A stretch of 64,000 nt of DNA, taken from the NCBI RefSeq assembly GCF_002563955.1, contig NZ_PDJE01000001.1, positions 2,356,001-2,420,000 of the forward strand, in the 5' to 3' direction. Shown piece by piece: positions 31,678-39,044 of this stretch. A program made the translations under genes and the position numbers. The first letter of the stretch is position 1; each line of letters starts with the position of its first letter. Below the pieces are notes generated by a model. That model did no database searches. It was not told the origin of the DNA and saw only the letters and a list, made by a program, of their open reading frames with translations. Source of the stretch: Paramicrobacterium agarici. GTDB taxonomy: Bacteria; Actinomycetota; Actinomycetes; Actinomycetales; Microbacteriaceae.

Positions 31678-32388
31678 CTAAACGCGAATCGGCCACTCTC
31701 CTGACGCGACGAAGTCGACACGGCCCTTCTTCGTGCGCATGTACGTCTGAAAGCTCTGCGCCTGGGCGACGCACCAGCCGACCTGCATCTCGTGCAGCTC
31801 GGCGGCATCGAGAGACAGGGCCTGGGGAAACGTGCGCGCGAGAGCCTGCGCGACGCGTCCTGCAGCAATCGCATCGCTTGATGCGTCGTGGGCCGCGAGA
31901 AGTTCCACACCGTAGTGCGCGGCAACGACATCGAGCGTGCGCTTGCCCTTACGATAGCGGTCAACGGCTTTGTCGATGACGAGTGGGTCGATGACCGGCC
32001 GGGGATCGGCGAGCGGCTCGATGCCGTGCCTGAGCGCCTCATGGCGCAGGAGACTCAGATCGTAGGGCGCGTTGTAAATCACAATCGGAGCGCCCATGGC
32101 GAGGATCTCACGAAGAGCCGTGACGATCTCTTCGACAACAGCCGCAGCAGGACGTCCCATGGCCCGCGCGTGCTCGGTCGTGATGCCGTGGATCCGGGAT
32201 GCCTGCTCGGGGATTGGGACTCCAGGGTCGGCAAGCCAGTCGGTTCGGGAAACGATGTTGCCGCCATGGTCGAGCAAGCTCACGTTCGCGCTGACGATAC
32301 GGCTGGTCGAGACGTCGATTCCCGTCGTCTCGAGATCGAACACGCCGACCGATTCTGACCAATGACCTTCGTTGTTAGACACGTTCAC
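31678..32388 (-). CDS. DEDDh-family 3'-5' exonuclease (DNA polymerase III epsilon-like)
   Basis: The 236-residue product has the exonuclease motifs of the epsilon family: VGVFDLETTGID (ExoI), IVIYNAPYDLSLLRHE (ExoII) and AAHDASSDAIAAGRV (ExoIII with His and Asp, the DEDDh type). The C-terminal part (residues about 190-236) is short and has no BRCT or GIY domain. It could proofread or work in repair; DnaQ subunit status is not shown. It has no operon partner and lies divergently from nothing close, with treS ending 39 bases upstream on the same strand. Confidence 0.9.
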   Translation of the reverse strand: MNVSNNEGHWSESVGVFDLETTGIDVSTSRIVSANVSLLDHGGNIVSRTDWLADPGVPIPEQASRIHGITTEHARAMGRPAAAVVEEIVTALREILAMGAPIVIYNAPYDLSLLRHEALRHGIEPLADPRPVIDPLVIDKAVDRYRKGKRTLDVVAAHYGVELLAAHDASSDAIAAGRVAQALARTFPQALSLDAAELHEMQVGWCVAQAQSFQTYMRTKKGRVDFVASGEWPIRV

Positions 32389-32426
32389 ACCCTACGATCC
32401 ACGACTGACGCTCGACCCATGCCCCG

Positions 32427-34151
32427 TCAGCGACCGGTACCGGCGCCCTGCGCGGGCATAACCTGCAGCCAGTAGAAGCTCTGTGTTCCGATGGTCAGAG
32501 TCACGGTGCCGTCGTCGCCGACCTTGGGGAAGGGAGCGCCGCCGAAGAGATCCCGGAGCTCGCAGCCGGCGAGCTCCGGCAGCTCGAGTGTCGTCGACAC
32601 TGCGTTGTGGGCGAAGCTGAAGACGCAGAGAACAGTCTCGGGCCAGTCCCCGCTCGGCGCCGATCCTCCTGGGTAGTCACGTACGAACGCCAGAACTGAA
32701 TCGTGGCTTGATGCAGCAACGTGCATGCCGCCGAGTCCGAATGCCGGGTGGCTCTTTCGCACGTGAATCACATTTCGGATCCAGTGCAGCAACGAGCCCG
32801 ACTGGGCGAGCTGCGATTCGACGTTCACCAGCGTGTAGTTGTACACGAGGGAGCGCACGACCGGGAGGTACAGCTTGCCCGGATCGGCGCTCGAGAATCC
32901 GGCGTTCCTGTCGGGAGTCCACTGCATCGGCGTCCGCGACGAGTCACGGTCGGGCAGCCAGATGTTATCGCCCATTCCGATCTCGTCGCCGTAATACAGA
33001 AACGGGCTCCCGGGGAGCGCGAACAGCAGCGCGTGGGTGAGCTCGAGCTCAGCGCGCGAATTGTCGAGGAGCGGCGCGAGACGTCGGCGAATTCCGACGT
33101 TCGCACGCATACGCGGGTCATACGCATACCACCCGTACATCGCCTGGCGATACTCCTCGCTCACCATTTCAAGGGTCAGCTCGTCGTGATTGCGCAGGAA
33201 GACGCCCCAGCCGGCCCAATCCGGAATGTCTGTGGACTCGGAGAGCACACGCACGAGCTCCTCGGACTGCTGCGACCGCAGCGCATAGAAGATCCGTGGC
33301 ATGACCGGAAAGTCGAACGCCATGTGACACTCGGGCTCGTCGTCTGTGCCGAAGAACGCGGCGACCTCACGGGGCCACTGGTTGGCTTCGGCCAGCATGA
33401 TCCGCCCCGGATATTCTGCATCGACGATGGCCCGGAGACGCTGAATGAACTCGTGCGTCTCCGGTTCGCCTTCGCCGTTCCCCTCGTCTGACTCAAACAG
33501 ATAGGGGATCGCATCGAGCCGGAAGCCGTCGACGCCGAGATCGAGCCAGAAGCGCACGATGTCGTACATCGCCTCATGCACCGCGGGGTTCGCGTAGTTC
33601 AGGTCGGGCTGGTGCGAGAAGAATCGGTGGAAGAAGAACTGCCGCCGCTCGGCGTCGAATGCCCAGTTCGAGTCTTCGGTGTCGGTGAAGACGATGCGGA
33701 TGTCCGGCCACTTCTCGTCTGTGTCACTCCAGACATAGAAGTCACCGTATGGGCCGTCGGGGTCCACCCGGGACTGCTGGAACCATTCGTGCTGGTCGGA
33801 TGTGTGGTTGAGCGGCAGATCGATGATGATTCGCATATTGCGCTCGTGCGCCTTCGTCACGAGCTCAGAGAACTCATCGATCGTTCCGAACTCGGGGAGG
33901 ACCGAACGGTAGTCTGCGACGTCGTACCCGCCGTCCCTCAAGGGCGACGCGAAGATCGGCGGAATCCACAGAGCGTCGATTCCCAGCCACTGCAGGTAGT
34001 CGAGCTTCGAGATGAGGCCGGCCAGGTCTCCCGTCCCATCGCCGTTGCTGTCAACGAACGAGCGGACCATCACCTCGTAGAAGACCGCCCTGCGATGCCA
34101 CAGGGGATCTCGGGCAAGTCCGGGGAGCTGGATCGGGGCTGTGAACGTCAC
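32427..34151 (-). CDS. treS: trehalose synthase (maltose alpha-D-glucosyltransferase), GH13
   Basis: TreS isomerises maltose and trehalose. The 574-residue product begins RRAVFYEVMVRSFVDSNGDG, typical of TreS, and has the GH13 catalytic residues: nucleophile Asp in GVDGFRLDAIPYLFE, acid Glu in IMLAEANQWP and the third Asp in LRNHDELTLEM. The pattern VWSDTDEKWPDIRIVFTDTE is also TreS-like. No maltokinase domain is attached and no glgE or pep2 gene is in view, so a standalone TreS role in compatible-solute or glycogen turnover is likely. It is divergent from an alpha/beta hydrolase gene. Confidence 0.92.
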   Translation of the reverse strand: MTFTAPIQLPGLARDPLWHRRAVFYEVMVRSFVDSNGDGTGDLAGLISKLDYLQWLGIDALWIPPIFASPLRDGGYDVADYRSVLPEFGTIDEFSELVTKAHERNMRIIIDLPLNHTSDQHEWFQQSRVDPDGPYGDFYVWSDTDEKWPDIRIVFTDTEDSNWAFDAERRQFFFHRFFSHQPDLNYANPAVHEAMYDIVRFWLDLGVDGFRLDAIPYLFESDEGNGEGEPETHEFIQRLRAIVDAEYPGRIMLAEANQWPREVAAFFGTDDEPECHMAFDFPVMPRIFYALRSQQSEELVRVLSESTDIPDWAGWGVFLRNHDELTLEMVSEEYRQAMYGWYAYDPRMRANVGIRRRLAPLLDNSRAELELTHALLFALPGSPFLYYGDEIGMGDNIWLPDRDSSRTPMQWTPDRNAGFSSADPGKLYLPVVRSLVYNYTLVNVESQLAQSGSLLHWIRNVIHVRKSHPAFGLGGMHVAASSHDSVLAFVRDYPGGSAPSGDWPETVLCVFSFAHNAVSTTLELPELAGCELRDLFGGAPFPKVGDDGTVTLTIGTQSFYWLQVMPAQGAGTGR

Positions 34152-34253
34152 GTAGGGGGACCCTCTCAGGCGATGGCGCGGTCACGATGTCCCCCCGATT
34201 CTAGAGCCACTCGGCGGGGAATCTGAGCAGGATCACCCTAAACTGGAACACTG

Positions 34254-35150
34254 ATGCCGAAGACCTCACCGTATGCAGAGAAACTCACACGCATTCCCGT
34301 ACGGGACGCGGTCGTCGACGTGCAGGGAACTCGCACGCGTTACTGGGAATACGGCACCCCGGATGCTGAGCTGACTCTGGTCTTCGTGCATGGTTTCCGC
34401 GGCGACCACCACGGGCTCGAGCCCGTTGTCGCGCACCTGCCTGACACGCGGATCATCGCCCCCGACCTCCCGGGCTTCGGCGAGTCGTCGCGCTTTGAGG
34501 CGCAGACGCACGACATCGCCGGTTATGCGCGCTGGCTCATCGCCTTCACGAAAACGCTCGGGATCGACGAAACCGGCGTCATCGTCGGGCACTCGTTCGG
34601 CTCCATCATTGTTTCGGCCGCGGTCGCCACAGGACTGCCCGCAACGCGCGTCGTTCTCATCAACCCCATTGCCGCTCCAGCACTCGCGGGGCCCCGCGGC
34701 ATCCTCACCCGCCTTGCCGTCGCCTACTATCGAGCCGGCGCCCTCCTTCCGGCGCCACTGGGGTTCGCGCTCCTGCGGAACCCGCTGATCGTCCGCGTCA
34801 TGAGCGAGACGATGGCCAAGACTCGCGACGCAAACCTGCGCCGATGGATCCACGCGCAGCACGATGCCTACTTCAGCGCCTTCGCCGACCGCGACGTGGT
34901 TCTCGAGGCCTTTCGCGCATCGGTCAGCCATGACGTGAGCGAGTTTGCCGCGCGCATCGAGCAGCCCGTGTTGCTCATCGCGTCTGACCGAGACGATCTG
35001 ACCCCGATCGCCGCACAGGAGAGCTTGGCTCGGATGCTCCCCGACGCCACGCTTCGCGTGATCCCGAACGTTGGACATCTCATCCACTACGAGGCGCCCG
35101 CCGACGCGGCCCGGTACATTCAGGAGTTCGTGAGAGGGGGAGTCTCGTGA
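34254..35150 (+). CDS. alpha/beta hydrolase, unknown substrate
   Basis: A 298-residue alpha/beta-hydrolase fold protein. Visible parts are the oxyanion loop VFVHGFRGDHHG, PDLPGFGESS, the nucleophile elbow GVIVGHSFGSI (Ser), the acid in IASDRDDLTP and His in NVGHLIHYE. There is no signal peptide, so it is cytosolic. It overlaps the following GT4-like gene by 4 bases, which indicates co-translation. A TAAACT at 34239-34244 may be its -10. The substrate cannot be named. Confidence 0.88.
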   Translation: MPKTSPYAEKLTRIPVRDAVVDVQGTRTRYWEYGTPDAELTLVFVHGFRGDHHGLEPVVAHLPDTRIIAPDLPGFGESSRFEAQTHDIAGYARWLIAFTKTLGIDETGVIVGHSFGSIIVSAAVATGLPATRVVLINPIAAPALAGPRGILTRLAVAYYRAGALLPAPLGFALLRNPLIVRVMSETMAKTRDANLRRWIHAQHDAYFSAFADRDVVLEAFRASVSHDVSEFAARIEQPVLLIASDRDDLTPIAAQESLARMLPDATLRVIPNVGHLIHYEAPADAARYIQEFVRGGVS

Positions 35151-35746
35151 GGCTCGTCGTCGACTGCCGTTTCGTGTCAGCCCGCGAGGACGATGCTGTC
35201 AGCACAGCCTCCCGCGGCTTGACGAGGGCCCTCGGCAGCATCCACCCCCTCACCATGCTCATCAGCGACCACCGGCAGCTGCAGGTTCTGCCCGCCCTTC
35301 CCTGGCAGCTGCTGCGCGCCGCCGACGACCCGCGCGACGTGTTCACGCCTCTCGGCCTCAACGACGCGGGGGTCGATCTCGTCTTCTCTCCCGTGCCGGT
35401 GTGGGGAACTCTGCGTCGACGGTACGGTCTCGTCGTCGGATCTGCCGCGCCCGTTCACAGCGACCCCTATGCCGGCCTCGGCGGGAGGATGCTGCGACCG
35501 CTGCGTCCTGTGTTTCACCGCGTGCTACAGCGCGGTGCCGATGCTGTCGTCGCGATCGCGGGCGCAGGGCAGCGGGACGCCGTCACGGCGACGAGGCCCG
35601 GCCAGCCGATCGTCAGGCTCGACCCGCACGACGTTCTGAGCCCGGCAGGAGCCGATTGGTCAGACCAGGCCGATCAGCTCATGCAATTGTTCTACGACGT
35701 GCACAGAGAACGGCGCGCGCGGGCGAGAAGCGACGATCAGCGCTGA
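35147..35746 (+). CDS. GT4-like N-terminal domain only protein (possible gene remnant)
   Basis: The 199-residue product resembles the N-terminal Rossmann half of actinobacterial GT4 glycosyltransferases: MRLVVDCRFV at the start, LTMLISDHRQLQVLPALPW, GVDLVFSPVPVWGTLRRRYG and a later RGADAVVAIAG. It stops just where the donor-binding C-terminal domain should begin, and that domain is absent: the expected total would be near 370 residues. The reading frame has no internal stops and codon use looks normal. It overlaps the hydrolase by 4 bases at the start and the convergent histidine phosphatase by 10 bases at the end. It may be a decayed gene or a stand-alone domain. Confidence 0.6.
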   Translation: MRLVVDCRFVSAREDDAVSTASRGLTRALGSIHPLTMLISDHRQLQVLPALPWQLLRAADDPRDVFTPLGLNDAGVDLVFSPVPVWGTLRRRYGLVVGSAAPVHSDPYAGLGGRMLRPLRPVFHRVLQRGADAVVAIAGAGQRDAVTATRPGQPIVRLDPHDVLSPAGADWSDQADQLMQLFYDVHRERRARARSDDQR

Positions 35747-36342
35747 GGAATCTTCGACGGCGGCAGATCTTTATCTGTCTCGGCTGCGCGAAGCGTGAGA
35801 AGCGCGAGCGACCCTCCCGACCACGAGAAGTCATGGTGCGAGCCGTTGGCGATGACTTGTCCGGCAGCCGGCTGGCCACCCTGCGTCGCGTGGCGCACGA
35901 GCGAGCCGATGACGCCGCCGTGCGTCACGGCGATGATGCGCTCAAACGGGTGCGTGCGCTCCAGGCCGCCGAGTGCGGCCAGCACCCGATCGATCACGGC
36001 GTCACGAGACTCGAGGCCGGGAACCACCGTATCGCCGGGAAACGCCGCCTGACGCTCTTCGAAGGACATGCCCTCCATGTCGCCGTGAGCACGCTCCTGC
36101 AGCCCGTCAATGAGATCGGGCGACGGCAGTCCCACGTGGCGTGCGATGATCTCCGCAGTCTCTCGAGCACGGCTCAACGGACTCGACACGATGGCATCCC
36201 ATGAGTCGAGCGCGAGTTGCTCGCCCGTGCGGCGCGCCTGAGCGCGCCCCGTGTCATTGAGCGGAATGTCGGTGAGGCCCTGGATGCGGCGCTGAAGGTT
36301 CCAATCGGTCTGACCGTGCCGGACGAAAGTGATCTGGGTCAC
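35737..36342 (-). CDS. histidine phosphatase family protein
   Basis: A 201-residue phosphoglycerate-mutase-like phosphatase: RHG motif in ITFVRHGQTDWNLQRRIQG with the phospho-acceptor His, SSPLSRARETAEII, and second His in IIAVTHGGVIGSLVRHA. The long form and the Glu block LQERAHGDMEGMSFEER fit a broad-specificity phosphatase rather than a glycolytic mutase. Its 3' end overlaps the GT4-like gene by 10 bases on the opposite strand. The substrate is unknown. Confidence 0.9.
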   Translation of the reverse strand: MTQITFVRHGQTDWNLQRRIQGLTDIPLNDTGRAQARRTGEQLALDSWDAIVSSPLSRARETAEIIARHVGLPSPDLIDGLQERAHGDMEGMSFEERQAAFPGDTVVPGLESRDAVIDRVLAALGGLERTHPFERIIAVTHGGVIGSLVRHATQGGQPAAGQVIANGSHHDFSWSGGSLALLTLRAAETDKDLPPSKIPQR

Positions 36343-36371
36343 GCGTGCCCTTTCTGCGGCGGCGCTGATCG

Positions 36372-37208
36372 TCAGGGGATCAGACGGGAGGCGAGAGCCG
36401 CGAGAGTCGTGGTTGTGCCGGCATCCAGCCTAACGGTGGCACGTGTGTCGCCCTTCGTCGCCCCTCGGTTGATGATGACGATGGGAAGTTCACGTCGGCG
36501 CGCGAGCTCGACGATGCGGATGCCCGAATTCACGACGAGCGACGATCCGGCGACGACGAGAGCATCCGCCTGCGCCACAAGACCGGCCGCGAGGCGAAAT
36601 GTCGTTAGCGGAACGACTTCACCGAAGAACACGACCTCCGGCTTCAGAACGCCGCCGCACAGGTCGCAGCGGGGAATGACGAATTGACTCGGGTCGGCGA
36701 CGTCCGCGTCTCCGTCTGGGTTGATGACGACAGCATCCGGTTCTTCAAGCCACGGGTTCAGCTCGTCAAGGCGGCGCGCGAGGTCGAATCGTTTGTAGAC
36801 CTGCCCGCAGTTCAGGCATACCACGCGGTGCAGCGTGCCGTGCAGTTCAACGTGCCGCGCGCTCCCCGCGCGGCCATGGAGCGAGTCGACGTTCTGCGTG
36901 ACGACGCCAGACGACACGCCTGCGGTCTCGAACCGAGCGATGGCACGGTGGCCATCGTTCGGCTGCGCCGCGTCGAACATCTTCCACCCGCGATGGCTGC
37001 CTGCCCAGTAACGCTTGCGAGCCAGCTCATCTCGGAGGAATTCGTCGATCGTCATGGGCGTTCGCCGCGGGGCGCCATCACCGCGATAGTCAGGGATGCC
37101 CGAGTCGGTGCTCACGCCGGCGCCAGTCAGAAACGCGATCCGTCTGCCCTCGAGCACGGCAGCGGCCCCATCGAGCTGTGACCCCTGCGGCTCAGCGGCA
37201 ATCGTCAT
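36372..37208 (-). CDS. Sir2-family NAD-dependent protein deacylase
   Basis: The 278-residue sirtuin has the NAD-binding loop AFLTGAGVSTDSGIPDYRG, catalytic TQNVDSLHGRAG with His in VELHGTLH, and two zinc-finger cysteine pairs (CLNCG and CDLCG). GEVVPLTTF and GSSLVVNSGIRIVE complete the Rossmann part. Bacterial sirtuins remove acyl groups from lysine, reactivating acetyl-CoA synthetase and others. It ends 30 bases before the phosphatase start on the same strand and is divergent from the SpoU methyltransferase gene. Confidence 0.94.
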   Translation of the reverse strand: MTIAAEPQGSQLDGAAAVLEGRRIAFLTGAGVSTDSGIPDYRGDGAPRRTPMTIDEFLRDELARKRYWAGSHRGWKMFDAAQPNDGHRAIARFETAGVSSGVVTQNVDSLHGRAGSARHVELHGTLHRVVCLNCGQVYKRFDLARRLDELNPWLEEPDAVVINPDGDADVADPSQFVIPRCDLCGGVLKPEVVFFGEVVPLTTFRLAAGLVAQADALVVAGSSLVVNSGIRIVELARRRELPIVIINRGATKGDTRATVRLDAGTTTTLAALASRLIP

Positions 37209-37298
37209 CGTCCCTCCTCACGCGTGCACCTGCGACGATAGTAGACGCGGCTGGGATCGGCTCTGCGACGTCGGACAGCGGCTCTCGAAAGGACTCAC

Positions 37299-38105
37299 GT
37301 GCACATCACGCCCATCACCGACCTCAACGATCCTGCGCTGCGCGACTATTCCCAGCTCACCGACGTCGCTCTGCGTCGAGTGCTCGAACCGCAAGGGGGT
37401 CTGTATCTCGCTGAGTCGCCCAAGGTCATCCGCCGCGCACTCGCCGCTGGGCACAAGCCGCGATCCGTCTTGCTTCAGGAACGGTGGCTCGCCGATATCG
37501 AGTCCGATCTCGCCGCGTTCCCCGACGTTCCCGTGTACGTCGGAACACCCGAGGTACTTGAGCAGCTGACGGGGTTTCACATGCACAGGGGCGCCCTGGC
37601 GTCGATGCACCGCCCAGAACTCGCGTCGGTCGCCGACACGATCGCCGGGGCGCGTCGCATCGTCATTCTCGAAGACATCGTCGATCACACGAACGTCGGT
37701 GCGATCTTCCGGGCGGTCGCGGGAATCGGCGCAGATGCGGTGCTTGTCGGGCCGCGCTGCGCCGATCCGCTGTACCGCCGAAGCGTCAGGGTCAGCATGG
37801 GCTGCGTGCTGCAGGTGCCCTGGACGCGCATGCCGCAATGGTCGACGTCGATCGACGATGTCAAGCTCGCCGGATTTCACGTAGCGGCCCTCGCCCTTGA
37901 TGACCGCGCGATCGCACTCAACGAGTTTTCGCGCGCGACGCCAGACAAGTTGGCTCTCTGCCTCGGAGCCGAGGGAGACGGGCTGAGCCCTCGCGCGCTG
38001 CACAGCGCCGACTCCACCATCGTCATTCCGATGATGCACGGTGTCGATTCGCTCAACGTCGCTTCGGCGAGCGCCGTCGCCTTGTGGGAGCTGCGCGTTC
38101 GCTGA
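37299..38105 (+). CDS. TrmH/SpoU-family RNA 2'-O-methyltransferase
   Basis: A 268-residue SPOUT methyltransferase: an N-terminal substrate-binding domain (residues 1-105), then the knotted catalytic domain with EDIVDHTNVGAIFRAVAGIG (motif 1), ALCLGAEGDGLSPRAL (motif 2) and IPMMHGVDSLNVASASAVAL (motif 3). It methylates ribose in tRNA or rRNA; the target is not given by sequence. It begins with GTG behind a GAAAGGA ribosome-binding site and is 3 bases from the convergent SGNH hydrolase stop. Confidence 0.93.
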   Translation: MHITPITDLNDPALRDYSQLTDVALRRVLEPQGGLYLAESPKVIRRALAAGHKPRSVLLQERWLADIESDLAAFPDVPVYVGTPEVLEQLTGFHMHRGALASMHRPELASVADTIAGARRIVILEDIVDHTNVGAIFRAVAGIGADAVLVGPRCADPLYRRSVRVSMGCVLQVPWTRMPQWSTSIDDVKLAGFHVAALALDDRAIALNEFSRATPDKLALCLGAEGDGLSPRALHSADSTIVIPMMHGVDSLNVASASAVALWELRVR

Positions 38106-38108
38106 TAC

Positions 38109-38936
38109 TCAGGAGCCGGGAACGCGGAACGGTGCAGCCGTCGGCCGCTTGGGTGTCACATGGTCGCCCGAGGACTGATGACGAATGCGCCGCAGCACCC
38201 ACGGAACAAGGTATTCCCGCGCCCAGACGAGGTCTTCGCGCCGGGCTTGACGCCACGAGCGAGCGGGCAGAGGCTCCGGCTCCATCGGCTTCAGCTCGTT
38301 CTCGACATTGAGCGCGCGCAGCACCATGCGAGCGACCTCATGGTGCCCGAGCGCATTCATGTGCAGTCTGTCCGGCGCGAACATGCGGACATCTTGCACG
38401 CTCTTGAGCGCCCACTGGTCGGCGACGATGCAGTCGTGGCTGTCGGCGATCGCGCGAATGTTCTCGTTGTAGATCGCCACCTTTCCCCGGATCCCGCGAA
38501 AGACAGGGGAGAAGCCGACATCGACTCCCGTGAATACGACAACCGTCGCACCATCGCTCCGCAGTCTCTCGACGGCCGAATCGAAGAGCTGGGCGATCGC
38601 GTCTGGGTCGCTTCCCGGTCGGATCACGTCGTTTCCGCCCGCGGAGATCGTGATCAGGTCCGGGTGCAGGTCGAGCGCCGGCTCGATCTGGTCATCGACG
38701 ATCTGCTGAATGAGCTTGCCCCGCACCGCGAGATTCGCATAGGCGAAATCGTGTGAGCCCTGGCTGAGCACCTCGGCGACACGATCGGCCCATCCGCGGT
38801 GTCCGCCTGGAAGCGTCGGCTCCGGGTCACCGATTCCCTCGGTGAACGAATCCCCGATCGCCACATACCGCGACCAGGGATGCTGTTGTGAGGGGTCCGC
38901 CGCGCCCGCGGCCGGCTGTTGAGCGTTGTCTGTCAC
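38109..38936 (-). CDS. SGNH/GDSL hydrolase
   Basis: From GTG 38936 the product has 275 residues. The four SGNH blocks are visible: GDSFTEGIGDPE (Ser), NLAVRGKLI (Gly), ISAGGNDVI (Asn) and DRLHMNALGHHEVARM (Asp and His). There is no signal peptide, so it is probably cytosolic. The frame extends upstream to 39527 but that part is antisense to the helicase; GGAAGG eight bases before GTG 38936 decides the start. The C-terminal 45 residues are basic with a WAREYLVPWVLRRI helix. The ester substrate is unknown. Confidence 0.9.
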   Translation of the reverse strand: MTDNAQQPAAGAADPSQQHPWSRYVAIGDSFTEGIGDPEPTLPGGHRGWADRVAEVLSQGSHDFAYANLAVRGKLIQQIVDDQIEPALDLHPDLITISAGGNDVIRPGSDPDAIAQLFDSAVERLRSDGATVVVFTGVDVGFSPVFRGIRGKVAIYNENIRAIADSHDCIVADQWALKSVQDVRMFAPDRLHMNALGHHEVARMVLRALNVENELKPMEPEPLPARSWRQARREDLVWAREYLVPWVLRRIRHQSSGDHVTPKRPTAAPFRVPGS

Positions 38937-39012
38937 CGAGAACACCTTCCACGAAGTCGAGCTGTTCTCACCGTATCGCGTCGCATCGTCCGGTGCGGGT
39001 CGTGCCCGAGGA

Positions 39013-39035
39013 CTGTCACCTCCGTCGGGTACAGT
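39013..39035 (+). promoter_or_regulatory. putative PafBC-type (RecA-NDp) promoter of SF2 helicase
   Basis: CTGTCA (39013-39018), 11 bases, TACAGT (39030-39035), GTG start at 39045. The published mycobacterial RecA-NDp motif is TTGTCR-GTG-N8-TANNNT, which also has 11 bases between the boxes. TGTCR, spacing and TANNNT match; the GTG triplet reads CCT. pafB and pafC are encoded at 50502-52522. Confidence 0.5.
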
Positions 39036-39044
39036 ACCTAGGTC

